NCBI RefSeq assembly: GCF_030817215.1
Contig: NZ_JAUSZA010000001.1
Span: 5,368,501-5,432,500, forward strand
Origin: Paenibacillus sp. V4I3
Lineage (GTDB): Bacteria > Bacillota > Bacilli > Paenibacillales > NBRC-103111
Length of the DNA: 64,000 bases
Direction of reading: 5' to 3'
Below, piece by piece: positions 25,408-33,515 of this stretch. A model generated the notes under the pieces. The model had not been told where the DNA came from and ran no database searches. It worked only from the letters and a program-made list of their open reading frames with translations. Positions within the stretch are counted from its first letter, which is position 1, and each line of letters opens with the position of its first letter. Made by a program: the position numbers and the translations under genes.

Positions 25408-25872
25408 CTAAAAAACGATAGCTAGACGAGCGCTTGCTACTTTAGCGAACGGGATAATTATTTTCTTTTTGCCAATTTCAATAACGAGTTCTTCCTCGTC
25501 AAAGGAAAGCAGCAAACCTTCAAATTCCTTGGAACCGTCTATAGGTTCATAGGTGGTAACAAATACATGACTATTCACAGCCTTATAATAATCTTGTGTC
25601 TTCTTAAGCGGACGTTCCGCGCCAGGTGAAGAAACTTCCAAGAAATAGGCATCAGCAATGGGATCTTTTTCATCCAATTGAACACTTAAGTATTCACTGA
25701 TGCGGCCGCAATCATCTATATCAATTCCGCCTTCCTTGTCTGCATAGACACGAAGGAACCAATTGCTGCCCTCTTTGACATATTCAATATCCACGAGTTC
25801 AAATCCATTTTGTTCAATGAAATCCTTCAGCATGTCCTCAATGACGGATTTGATTTGCGCTTGTGTAGCCAC
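25408..25872 (-). CDS. rimP: Ribosome maturation factor RimP
   Basis: RimP assists late maturation of the 30S subunit. The 154-residue protein has the two usual domains, with GFELVDIEYVKEGSNWFLRV and IDDCGRISEYLS in the first and an Sm-like fold (EGLLLSFDEEELVIEI) in the second. GTG start at 25872 with TAGGAGG 11 nt upstream. It is the first gene of the nusA operon, with an extended -10 promoter and a 120-nt leader that holds a strong hairpin. Confidence 0.95.
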   Translation of the reverse strand: MATQAQIKSVIEDMLKDFIEQNGFELVDIEYVKEGSNWFLRVYADKEGGIDIDDCGRISEYLSVQLDEKDPIADAYFLEVSSPGAERPLKKTQDYYKAVNSHVFVTTYEPIDGSKEFEGLLLSFDEEELVIEIGKKKIIIPFAKVASARLAIVF

Positions 25873-25938
25873 AGATAAATGTACCTCCTAAATTGACTTT
25901 CCCTTATCGTATTCCGAAAAGTCCCTATATCAAAATGT

Positions 25939-25962
25939 AAAGAGTGGGTTTCCCCACTCTTT
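25939..25962 (-). promoter_or_regulatory. Strong hairpin in the rimP-nusA leader, attenuator candidate
   Basis: A perfect 10-bp stem AAAGAGTGGG / CCCACTCTTT with a GAAA loop, about 30 nt downstream of the expected start of the rimP transcript. The 3' side ends in UUU, then ACAUUUU. It may serve as terminator for polC, as attenuator for the nusA operon, or both, because the rimP promoter lies between polC and the hairpin. Confidence 0.65.
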
Positions 25963-25998
25963 AATCACAAGATGATATCCTCATTATTGCCAATAAAA

Positions 25999-26028
25999 AT
26001 TATACCATAACCATTCTTTGCATTACAA
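25999..26028 (-). promoter_or_regulatory. Sigma-A extended -10 promoter of the rimP-nusA-infB operon
   Basis: TTGTAA (26023-26028), an 18-nt spacer ending TGG, then TATAAT (25999-26004) on the minus strand. The start of transcription is expected near 25992. Confidence 0.75.
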
Positions 26029-26064
26029 TAGCAAACTTGTTAATCATTTTCACTTGACAGCCTA

Positions 26065-26095
26065 AAGTTTTCTTAAGAAAACTTGCTTCGGAAGC
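26065..26095 (-). repeat. Palindromic intergenic element, copy A
   Basis: A perfect 20-bp palindrome (26065-26084, AAGTTTTCTTAAGAAAACTT) is joined to a small hairpin GCTTCGGAAGC (26085-26095). On the transcribed strand the order is GCTTCCGAAGC and then the palindrome. It is related to copies B, C and D. Confidence 0.75.
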
Positions 26096-26106
26096 ATTAA
26101 CTTTTG

Positions 26107-26138
26107 AGTTTTTCTAAAGAAAAACTGACTTCGGTAGC
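26107..26138 (-). repeat. Palindromic intergenic element, copy B
   Basis: A palindrome with 9-bp arms (26107-26126, AGTTTTTCT / AGAAAAACT) is followed by GACTTCGGTAGC (26127-26138). It abuts the polC stop codon at 26139-26141 and is in the same orientation as copy A, 11 nt away. Confidence 0.75.
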
Positions 26139-29100
26139 TTAAAATAAGGACAATTGATTCGATTCCGGCAGTCCACGGAAACATCCCATCGAGCTGAGCA
26201 TCTCAATGACCGTCTTTGAGGCTTTGGACCGATTCTGGAAATCTTCGATGGAGAGGAAGTCGCCTTCCTCTTTGGCAGCGGCAATATTTTTGGCTGCGTT
26301 ATCTCCGATACCTGACATTGCCGCAAATGGCGGGATAAGTGACGTACCATCGATAATAAAACGTGTCGCATCCGAACGATAGATATCAATCGGTTTGAAA
26401 CTGAAGCCACGGGACGTCATTTCGAGTGACATCTCCAAAATGGAAACCATCGCTTTTTCTTTCGGCAGCGCCTGGAAGCCTTTTTCTTCAATCTCAATCA
26501 ACTTTTTAAGAATGGCATCATATCCCTGACACAGAAGCTCTAGATCAAAGTCAGCCGCACGAACACTAAAATAAGTGGCATAGTAGGCTATCGGATGATA
26601 AACCTTAAAGTAAGCTGTACGAACAGCTGAGATAACGTAAGCAGCAGCATGCGCTTTTGGAAACATATATTCAATCCGTTCACAAGATTCAATATACCAG
26701 GCTGGCACATTACAGCGTTTCATCTCATCTTTCCATTCATCTGTAAGCCCCTTACCTTTACGAACACTCTCGGTAATTTTGAAAGCAAGACCTGCATCCA
26801 TTCCCGCCTTATAAATCAAGAAAAGCATGATATCATCCCGACAGCCAATAACGGTCTTAATGTTACATATCCCTTTTTTGATTAGCTCCTGTGCGTTCCC
26901 CAACCAAACACCTGTTCCATGTGACAAACCGGATATTTGCAGTAAGTCGGCAAAGGAGCTTGGCTGCGTTTCCTGAAGCATCTGACGAACGAACTTGGTT
27001 CCCATTTCCGGTACACCATAAGTGGCTACTGGAGAGCGGATTTGATCCGGTCTGACCCCAATCGCTTCCGTCGAGTTGAATATACTCATCGCTTTTGCAT
27101 CATTCATTGGAATTGTTGTCGGATCAATACCTGTTAAATCTTGCAGCATCCGCATCATCGTCGGGTCGTCGTGTCCGAGAATATCAAGTTTCAGCAAATT
27201 GGCGTCAAAGGCGTGATAATCAAAATGGGTCGTTTTCCATTCGGAATTCTTATCATCAGCTGGGTATTGTACGGGTGTGATATCATCAACTTCCATATAA
27301 TCCGGAACAACGACAATACCGCCGGGATGCTGACCTGTACTTCTCTTCACACCTGTACAGCCCGCAGCTAATCGGCTAATCTCAGCACCGCGCCATTTCT
27401 GTCCTTGCTCTTCTTCATACTTCTTGACGAATCCGAATGCCGTCTTCTCGGCGACAGTACCGATGGTCCCCGCGCGGAATACATTCTTCTCACCAAAAAT
27501 TTCTTTCGTAAAATTATGCGCAATCGGTTGATAAACGCCAGAGAAGTTTAAATCGATATCGGGAACCTTGTCCCCTTTAAAGCCAAGAAACGTCTCAAAC
27601 GGAATGTCGTGACCGTCACCTTTTAAATTACCCCCGCAATTAGGGCAAACTTTGTTCGGAAGATCGAATCCACTCGGAACGCTCCCGTCAAGGAACCACT
27701 CACTATGCTGACAAGATAAACATATATAATGAGGAGGCAGCGGATTAACCTCGGAAATGCCTAACATCATCGCAACGACGGAAGAACCAACGGAACCCCT
27801 TGAACCTACGAGATAACCGTCCGCATTCGACTTTTTCACAAGACGTTCGGAAATCAAATAGTTAGCAGAGAAACCGAACTTAATAATCGGAACAAGCTCT
27901 TTCTCAAGCCGGGCTATAATGACTTCCGGAAGCTCATCCCCATACATTTTCTTCGCTGTATTGTAACAGGTGGCACGAATTTCTTCGTCGGCACCTTCAA
28001 TGATGGGTGTAAACAGCTTGTCAGGGAAAAGTTCAATGACTTCAAAGCGATCCGCTAGATCATTCGTACTGCGAATAACAACCTCGATCGCCTTTTCTTC
28101 ACCAAGAAACTTGAATTCTTCCAGCATTTCTTTGGTCGTACGGAAATGTGCATCCGGTTTTTTCATAGCTTTAAGTGGGCTAAACCCGGTAATTCCATTA
28201 ATGGCAATATCTCTGCATACTTTCTCACGAGGATTCAGATAATGCGCATTCCCTGTAGCAATAACCGGTTTGCCGGTCTTATAACCAATTTCACAAACAC
28301 GTCGTACAGCATTTTCTAAATCTTCGACACTTCCCACGAGACCCTTTTCTACCAGATGCATGTTATAGCTCACAGGTTGAATCTCGAGAATGTCATAGAA
28401 CTCGGCCACTTGCTCGGCTTCTTCGATTGATTTATTCAGAACGGCTTCAAAAAATTCCCCTTTTTCACAGCCGGAGGTGATAAGGAGACCTTCTCTATGC
28501 TCTACTAGAACACTTTTGGGAATTGTTGCAGAGCGCTGTAAATAGGTTGTATGGGATAAGGATATAAGTTTGAATAAGTTCTTCTTCCCAACGGCATTAA
28601 GTGCATAAACACAACAATGGAAAGGACGTTGATTTGACAAATCTTTTCCTACATAATCATTCAATTTAGCAAGATTCGTTATTTGTCGATCATTAGCCTC
28701 GTTAATTAAATGATATAAAACAAAGCCTAAGGCAATAGAGTCATCAATCGCGCGGTGATGGTTGTCCAAGCCTACTTTAAATTTATCCGACAAGGTATTC
28801 AATCGATGGTTCTTCATTGAAGGGAATAAAAATCTTGCAAGCTCTAGGGTATCAAGTACGGAGTTCGTAACCTCTGGCAATCCCATACGTTTCAAATTCG
28901 CTTGAAGGAAACCCATATCAAATCGTGCATTATGGGCTACGAGAACACAATCACCAACAAACTCAATAAACTTAGGTAGCTCATCCTCGATATCAGGCGC
29001 ATCTTTTACCATATCATCGTTAATGTTTGTTAATTGTTGAATGTTATAAGGAATTTTCTCGTGGGGATTAATGAACGTTGCAAACCGCTCAATTTCTTTA

Positions 29101-30449
29101 CCGTCCTGCATTTTAACACCTGCAAGCTCAATAATTCGGTTATTGGTAACAGAAAGTCCCGTTGTCTCTACGTCGAATATCACATATGTTGCTTGCTTTA
29201 GATCCATATCTCTACCATTCATCACAATAGGAACAGAGTCATTCACAACATTTGCTTCCACACCATAAATCACTTTAATCCCGTGCTTTTTGGCGGCTTT
29301 TCCTGCATCAGGAAAACATTGAATGTTACTATGATCGGTAACCGCGATGGCTTTATGTCCCCATTTAGCTGCCATTTTCACATATTGATCAATTGGTGTC
29401 AGAGCATCCATGGTACTCATGGTTGTGTGAAGATGAAACTCAACACGCTTCTCAGATGCATCGTCCATCCGATCTCTGGGAGCCATAACTTCATTCAGGT
29501 CATTCGGAATCATGACAAGTTCAGGAATTTGCATGAAACGATCGTACTCGACCTTCCCTCTCGCTCTAATCCATGTTCCATTTGCAAGAAGGCTCATAAT
29601 TTTCACATCATCTTTGGTTTTCGCAAATACTTTCATCGCCAAAGAATCTGTAAAATCGGTCAGGTTAAATGTAAATAACGTGTTTCCATTTCTCAATTCC
29701 TTTACGTCTAGTCCAAATACGGTACCCTGAACCGTTACTTTCTTCTCTTCTTCTTGAATGTTCTTAAGTGGCGTCGGCACCTCTTTGATATCGTAGCCCA
29801 TGACAAGCTTGAGATCCGTATCTGGTAATGAGGATTCTTCTTCTTCCATGTCAATGGACATCATAATCTCTTGAGTGATGGTCTTCTCGCCTTGCTCGCG
29901 CTGCTTCGCAAATTTCTCGTACTCAGCTTCGATCTCGCTAGAATCACTTATCGCATACTTTACGTTTAATTCTGTTTGAAAAAAGTTATGAAAAAAGTTC
30001 CGTATAAACATATCTACATTTTTCTTTTTAGCAAGTTCAAGTCCAATCTGATCTAGCATTATGAGTGTTAGCGTATGACCTTGTACCTCGAACCTTGCTT
30101 TCGACATCCAACCATTAATCGATGCTACTTCTCGCTGCAGCCATTCCATAAATAGGCTCCAGTATTCTTCCACTAAAGCAGCGGGTTCTACTTGCTCATA
30201 TTTCCAAATAAAACGAATCTTCGCAATTTGAGCGAACTTCTCTTGAATCATTTTGCAAAAAGAGCGGTAAATATTCTGAGGCACTATTTCATTTTTCACC
30301 AAATAAAAGGTCCAGTCGCGATTTTTACGACTAATTTCTACTTGCTCGATGTAGCCTTCCGCAAAAAATGACCGCACGATATCGGCTGGAATCTCGGCTT
30401 GCTGCATCAAAAGCTCAAAGCGATTCCGTTTATCAGCCAAATTACTCAT
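26139..30449 (-). CDS. polC: DNA polymerase III PolC-type alpha subunit
   Basis: PolC is the main replicative polymerase of low-GC Gram-positives, with proofreading built in. The 1436 residues contain an OB-fold region, the PHP domain (EFHLHTTMSTMDALTPI, about 340), a DnaQ-like 3'-5' exonuclease inserted in it (YVIFDVETTGLS, about 425), a four-Cys zinc site (CLSCQHSEWF ... VCPNCGG), the polymerase motif KVPDIDLNFSG, and a C-terminal region ending NQLSLF. I take ATG 30449 since GGGGAGG lies 6 nt upstream. The C-terminal QLSLF fits the beta-clamp binding motif. It follows proS, as in B. subtilis. Confidence 0.98.
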   Translation of the reverse strand: MSNLADKRNRFELLMQQAEIPADIVRSFFAEGYIEQVEISRKNRDWTFYLVKNEIVPQNIYRSFCKMIQEKFAQIAKIRFIWKYEQVEPAALVEEYWSLFMEWLQREVASINGWMSKARFEVQGHTLTLIMLDQIGLELAKKKNVDMFIRNFFHNFFQTELNVKYAISDSSEIEAEYEKFAKQREQGEKTITQEIMMSIDMEEEESSLPDTDLKLVMGYDIKEVPTPLKNIQEEEKKVTVQGTVFGLDVKELRNGNTLFTFNLTDFTDSLAMKVFAKTKDDVKIMSLLANGTWIRARGKVEYDRFMQIPELVMIPNDLNEVMAPRDRMDDASEKRVEFHLHTTMSTMDALTPIDQYVKMAAKWGHKAIAVTDHSNIQCFPDAGKAAKKHGIKVIYGVEANVVNDSVPIVMNGRDMDLKQATYVIFDVETTGLSVTNNRIIELAGVKMQDGKEIERFATFINPHEKIPYNIQQLTNINDDMVKDAPDIEDELPKFIEFVGDCVLVAHNARFDMGFLQANLKRMGLPEVTNSVLDTLELARFLFPSMKNHRLNTLSDKFKVGLDNHHRAIDDSIALGFVLYHLINEANDRQITNLAKLNDYVGKDLSNQRPFHCCVYALNAVGKKNLFKLISLSHTTYLQRSATIPKSVLVEHREGLLITSGCEKGEFFEAVLNKSIEEAEQVAEFYDILEIQPVSYNMHLVEKGLVGSVEDLENAVRRVCEIGYKTGKPVIATGNAHYLNPREKVCRDIAINGITGFSPLKAMKKPDAHFRTTKEMLEEFKFLGEEKAIEVVIRSTNDLADRFEVIELFPDKLFTPIIEGADEEIRATCYNTAKKMYGDELPEVIIARLEKELVPIIKFGFSANYLISERLVKKSNADGYLVGSRGSVGSSVVAMMLGISEVNPLPPHYICLSCQHSEWFLDGSVPSGFDLPNKVCPNCGGNLKGDGHDIPFETFLGFKGDKVPDIDLNFSGVYQPIAHNFTKEIFGEKNVFRAGTIGTVAEKTAFGFVKKYEEEQGQKWRGAEISRLAAGCTGVKRSTGQHPGGIVVVPDYMEVDDITPVQYPADDKNSEWKTTHFDYHAFDANLLKLDILGHDDPTMMRMLQDLTGIDPTTIPMNDAKAMSIFNSTEAIGVRPDQIRSPVATYGVPEMGTKFVRQMLQETQPSSFADLLQISGLSHGTGVWLGNAQELIKKGICNIKTVIGCRDDIMLFLIYKAGMDAGLAFKITESVRKGKGLTDEWKDEMKRCNVPAWYIESCERIEYMFPKAHAAAYVISAVRTAYFKVYHPIAYYATYFSVRAADFDLELLCQGYDAILKKLIEIEEKGFQALPKEKAMVSILEMSLEMTSRGFSFKPIDIYRSDATRFIIDGTSLIPPFAAMSGIGDNAAKNIAAAKEEGDFLSIEDFQNRSKASKTVIEMLSSMGCFRGLPESNQLSLF

Positions 30450-30462
30450 GAACAGCCTCCCC

Positions 30463-30507
30463 ATAAAAATACGAAGGGCAATGGAATTGTTGCTTCCATT
30501 TGCCCTT
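30463..30507 (-). terminator. Terminator-like hairpin between proS and polC
   Basis: A long stem (AAGGGCAAATGGAA with TTCCATTGCCCTT, one bulge) follows the proS stop. The tail CGTATTTTTATG is T-rich but short and runs into the polC ribosome site, so polC may depend on readthrough. No separate polC promoter was seen. Confidence 0.65.
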
Positions 30508-30515
30508 GATTGTAA

Positions 30516-31964
30516 TTAATAACTTCGGCCAAAAACGACCGTATGTTTAGCAGCATCGCCGCAAACCAGACATGTTGATTTCGTTTCTGAAGGTGTGAAA
30601 GGAATGTTACGGCTTGTTGCCCCCGTCTCTTCCTTCACTTGCGCTTCGCAAGCGATAGACCCGCACCAGCCGGCCAAAGCAAAACCGCGTTTCGTCTCCA
30701 GGAATGTTTTGAATTCATCAATGGAATCCACTGCAATATAATGCTCGTCACGGAACTGCTTCGCTTTATCATACATCTGCTGATGAATCTCAGCAAGTAA
30801 ATTTTGAACTTCCTGAACGAAGTCAGTTTGCTGAACGGTTTTCTTCTCCCCGCTTACTCGAGAAACGAGAACAACTTGCCCATTTTCCATGTCACGAGGT
30901 CCTAATTCAACTCGGATCGGTACACCGCGCATTTCGTATTCATTAAATTTCCAACCTGGGCTTTGGTCTGCACGGTCATCCACTTTAACTCGAACTCCAG
31001 CTTTCTTAAGCTCAGCATACAATTCATCTACTCGTCCAATAACTTGTTCACGTGTTTTTGGCGGACCAATTGGAATCATGATGACTTGTGTAGGGGCAAC
31101 TTTAGGAGGCAAAACCAACCCACGATCATCACCATGAACCATGATAAGTGCACCGATGAGTCGAGTACTAACTCCCCATGAAGTCGTATGGGCAAATTGA
31201 TGCTGATTTTCACGGTCCAAGAACTTGATATCGAAAGCGACTGCAAAATTCGTACCCAGATAGTGAGAGGTGCCAGCTTGCACCGCTTTCCCATCTTTCA
31301 TCATTGCCTCGATAGAGAACGTATCGACAGCACCCGCGAATTTCTCAGAAGGAGTCTTCTGCCCAACAATAACAGGGATTGCTAAGAAATCTTCCGCAAA
31401 TTGGCGGTATACATCCAGCATCTGCATCGTCTCACGGCGAGCATCCTGCTCATCTTCATGAGCCGTATGTCCTTCCTGCCACAGGAACTCTGTAGTTCGA
31501 AGGAAAGGCAATGTTCGCTTCTCCCAACGAACTACGTTAGCCCATTGATTAATCAATAGGGGAAGATCGCGATAGGAGTTGATCCATTCCGAATACATGT
31601 GACCGATCATCGTTTCCGAAGTTGGACGAATAGCTAGACGTTCTTCGAGCTTCTCTCCACCTGCTTCAGTGACCCAAGGCAGCTCTGGATTAAAGCCTTC
31701 CACGTGTTCTTTTTCCTTCTGGAAAAAACTCTCTGGAATAAATAAAGGAAAATAGGCGTTCCGATGACCCGTTTCTTTAAATTTACTATCGAGTTCACGT
31801 TGAATGTTTTCCCATATTTCATAGCCATCCGGTTTAAACACGATACAACCGCGCACTGGTGAATAGCTCATTAAATCAGCTTTCTTGATCACATCTATGT
31901 ACCAACGGGAGAAATCCTCTCCCTGTGGTGTAATCTCTTTAACAAACTGTTTATCGTTTGACAT
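30516..31964 (-). CDS. proS: Prolyl-tRNA synthetase, short archaeal/eukaryotic-type
   Basis: It charges tRNA-Pro. The 482-residue protein begins FVKEITPQGEDFSRWYIDVI and has motif 2 (NVVRWEKRTLPFLRTTEFLWQEGHTAH, positions about 143-169) and motif 3 (GDDRGLVLPP). It lacks the roughly 180-residue INS editing domain of the usual bacterial enzyme (about 565 aa in B. subtilis) and carries the C-terminal zinc-like extension of the archaeal/eukaryotic group (CLVCG, ending VVFGRSY). It occupies the usual proS slot between rseP and polC, so a displacement in place is likely. Proofreading of mischarged Ala-tRNA-Pro must come from elsewhere. Confidence 0.95.
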   Translation of the reverse strand: MSNDKQFVKEITPQGEDFSRWYIDVIKKADLMSYSPVRGCIVFKPDGYEIWENIQRELDSKFKETGHRNAYFPLFIPESFFQKEKEHVEGFNPELPWVTEAGGEKLEERLAIRPTSETMIGHMYSEWINSYRDLPLLINQWANVVRWEKRTLPFLRTTEFLWQEGHTAHEDEQDARRETMQMLDVYRQFAEDFLAIPVIVGQKTPSEKFAGAVDTFSIEAMMKDGKAVQAGTSHYLGTNFAVAFDIKFLDRENQHQFAHTTSWGVSTRLIGALIMVHGDDRGLVLPPKVAPTQVIMIPIGPPKTREQVIGRVDELYAELKKAGVRVKVDDRADQSPGWKFNEYEMRGVPIRVELGPRDMENGQVVLVSRVSGEKKTVQQTDFVQEVQNLLAEIHQQMYDKAKQFRDEHYIAVDSIDEFKTFLETKRGFALAGWCGSIACEAQVKEETGATSRNIPFTPSETKSTCLVCGDAAKHTVVFGRSY

Positions 31965-31986
31965 AAACCCTCCTACAATATTAGGA

Positions 31987-33246
31987 CTATCCCTTAATTA
32001 ATCTTAAAATATCATTGTAAGTAACTGCCACCATGAGCAGCATTAGCAGTGCAAAACCAACAAAATGAACCATACTTTCTCGATTCGGATCAATTGGCTT
32101 CCCGCGTAGTGCCTCTAGACCCATAAATAGAAGTCGGCTTCCATCTAAAGCAGGAATAGGCAGGAGATTAAATATACCTAGATATAAACTTAATGTAGCT
32201 GCCCAAGAGATTAAGTAAGTTATTCCCATTTTGGCAAACTCAGCAGATACTTGAGCAGTCCGGACAGGTCCGCCAAGATCATCAAGTTTAAACTGCAGCA
32301 TAACAAGCTTCTGTAAACCAGTCACAATGCCAATCGTTGTTCCAACGACTTGTTCGTAGGTGCCAGTTAATACTTCGCTAAAGGTTGCGCTTCTACGATC
32401 CCCTGAAATGACAACGCCGAGCTTACCAGCCCCTGCTTCCATTTCAGGTGTAACCTGAAGTGTAATTGGATTACCTGCACGATCCACAACCCAAGTCATC
32501 GACTTTCCTGCAGATGATTGAATCGAGGTGACAAGCTTCTCCCGGTCATCACCAATCGGCTGATTATCAATCGACATGATAATATCCCCTTTATGAAGAC
32601 CCGACTTCTCGCCTGCCTTACCTGCAAGCACAGAATCTAGCTTAACGTTCGTAAATACGCCCGACATAATAACAACGATAAAGAACAATACAATCGCGAG
32701 TATGAAGTTCATCACAGGACCCATCACAATAGCAATTGCTCTCTGGCCAACCGTTTTCGAACCAAACTGACGATCATATGGAGCAATCTGTGTTTCTGTC
32801 CCTTTGGTCACCATCATAGCTTGTGGATCAATGGGATAAGTAACGCTTTCTCCGTCAACATCAAGTGATACTTGAAGCGCTCTATCTAAATCAATTTGTT
32901 CCACGACACCAATGATAACATTCGAGCGTCGATCTAATTGATCAAGATAAAGAGATAACACTTGATTTTGTTTATTTAGCTTAACGGCAACCGTTTGTCC
33001 AGGGTTCACTTGGACAATTTCCGGGTCTTCCCCTGCCATGCGAACGAATCCACCAATTGGCAAAATGCGCAAGGTATAGCGAGTTTCCCCTTTTTTATAT
33101 GAGAAAATTTTGGGTCCAAAGCCGATTGCAAATTCTCGAACTAAGATGCCTGCACGTTTCGCAAAGTAAAAATGACCCCATTCATGAATCGTAACGAGAA
33201 CGAAAAACAACAAAATAACCTTCAATCCAACTTCTATGGCTGACAA
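31987..33246 (-). CDS. rseP: RIP metalloprotease RseP/RasP (site-2 protease)
   Basis: This intramembrane zinc protease cuts anti-sigma factors and small membrane proteins. It has 419 aa; the HEWGHF zinc motif is in the first membrane helix, a PDZ domain lies at about 195-280 (GLHKGDIIMSIDNQPI), and the third ligand is in NLLPIPALDGSRLL near 345. Start is TTG 33246 with AAGGAGG 9 nt upstream. It carries an insertion of about 70 residues (VNPGQTVAVKLNKQNQVLSL region, about 80-150) before the PDZ domain, typical of several Firmicutes. Gene order dxr-rseP-proS-polC is conserved. Confidence 0.95.
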   Translation of the reverse strand: MSAIEVGLKVILLFFVLVTIHEWGHFYFAKRAGILVREFAIGFGPKIFSYKKGETRYTLRILPIGGFVRMAGEDPEIVQVNPGQTVAVKLNKQNQVLSLYLDQLDRRSNVIIGVVEQIDLDRALQVSLDVDGESVTYPIDPQAMMVTKGTETQIAPYDRQFGSKTVGQRAIAIVMGPVMNFILAIVLFFIVVIMSGVFTNVKLDSVLAGKAGEKSGLHKGDIIMSIDNQPIGDDREKLVTSIQSSAGKSMTWVVDRAGNPITLQVTPEMEAGAGKLGVVISGDRRSATFSEVLTGTYEQVVGTTIGIVTGLQKLVMLQFKLDDLGGPVRTAQVSAEFAKMGITYLISWAATLSLYLGIFNLLPIPALDGSRLLFMGLEALRGKPIDPNRESMVHFVGFALLMLLMVAVTYNDILRLIKG

Positions 33247-33265
33247 GTCGTATTTCCTCCTTCGG

Positions 33266-33281
33266 GTTTTCTTCAGAAAAC
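33266..33281 (-). repeat. Palindromic intergenic element, copy D (core)
   Basis: GTTTTCT and AGAAAAC arms around a 2-nt centre, in the rseP leader next to its Shine-Dalgarno. The flanking sequence (towards 33295) resembles copy C more weakly. Confidence 0.6.
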
Positions 33282-33307
33282 TTACCTATGTTTGCAAAAA
33301 CCATAAC

Positions 33308-33337
33308 GTTTTCGTTTGAAAACCTGCCTTCTAAGCA
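33308..33337 (-). repeat. Palindromic intergenic element, copy C
   Basis: GTTTTC, a four-base loop, GAAAAC (33308-33323), followed by CTGCCTTCTAAGCA, which aligns with TGCTTCGGAAGCA of copy A. Same orientation as the others, 26 nt from copy D. Confidence 0.6.
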
Positions 33338-33361
33338 TCCACTTATGGACAGCATGTTCTT

Positions 33362-33391
33362 AGATTAACATTATTGAACTGCTGAATACAA
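33362..33391 (-). promoter_or_regulatory. Possible promoter of rseP
   Basis: TTGTAT (33386-33391), an 18-nt spacer ending TGT, then TAATCT (33362-33367) on the minus strand. It lies downstream of the dxr terminator and gives a leader of about 110 nt that contains repeats C and D. Confidence 0.4.
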
Positions 33392-33470
33392 GCTATGCCC
33401 TTTTAGCACAGTATACGAGCTGGGAGTTTGAATTAGACTTTACTTTATAGAGCGCCTAGGTGATAGATTG

Positions 33471-33509
33471 AAAAAAAGAGCAGAGCCAACCTCGCTGACC
33501 TAAGCTCTC
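33471..33509 (-). terminator. Intrinsic terminator after dxr
   Basis: An outer stem AGAGC/GCTCT with a large, partly paired loop, followed by GCTC and seven U residues on the minus strand. The loop is longer than usual, so the exact stem is uncertain. Confidence 0.65.
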
Positions 33510-33515
33510 ATGAAA

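Noticed and set aside
26114..26410. 98-codon minus-strand frame overlapping the 3' end of polC
   Set aside because: Out-of-frame reading of polC that runs into repeat copy B; basic Arg/Ser-rich composition without a ribosome site.
31965..31986. T-box leader before proS
   Set aside because: Only 22 nt separate rseP and proS, so no T-box can fit.
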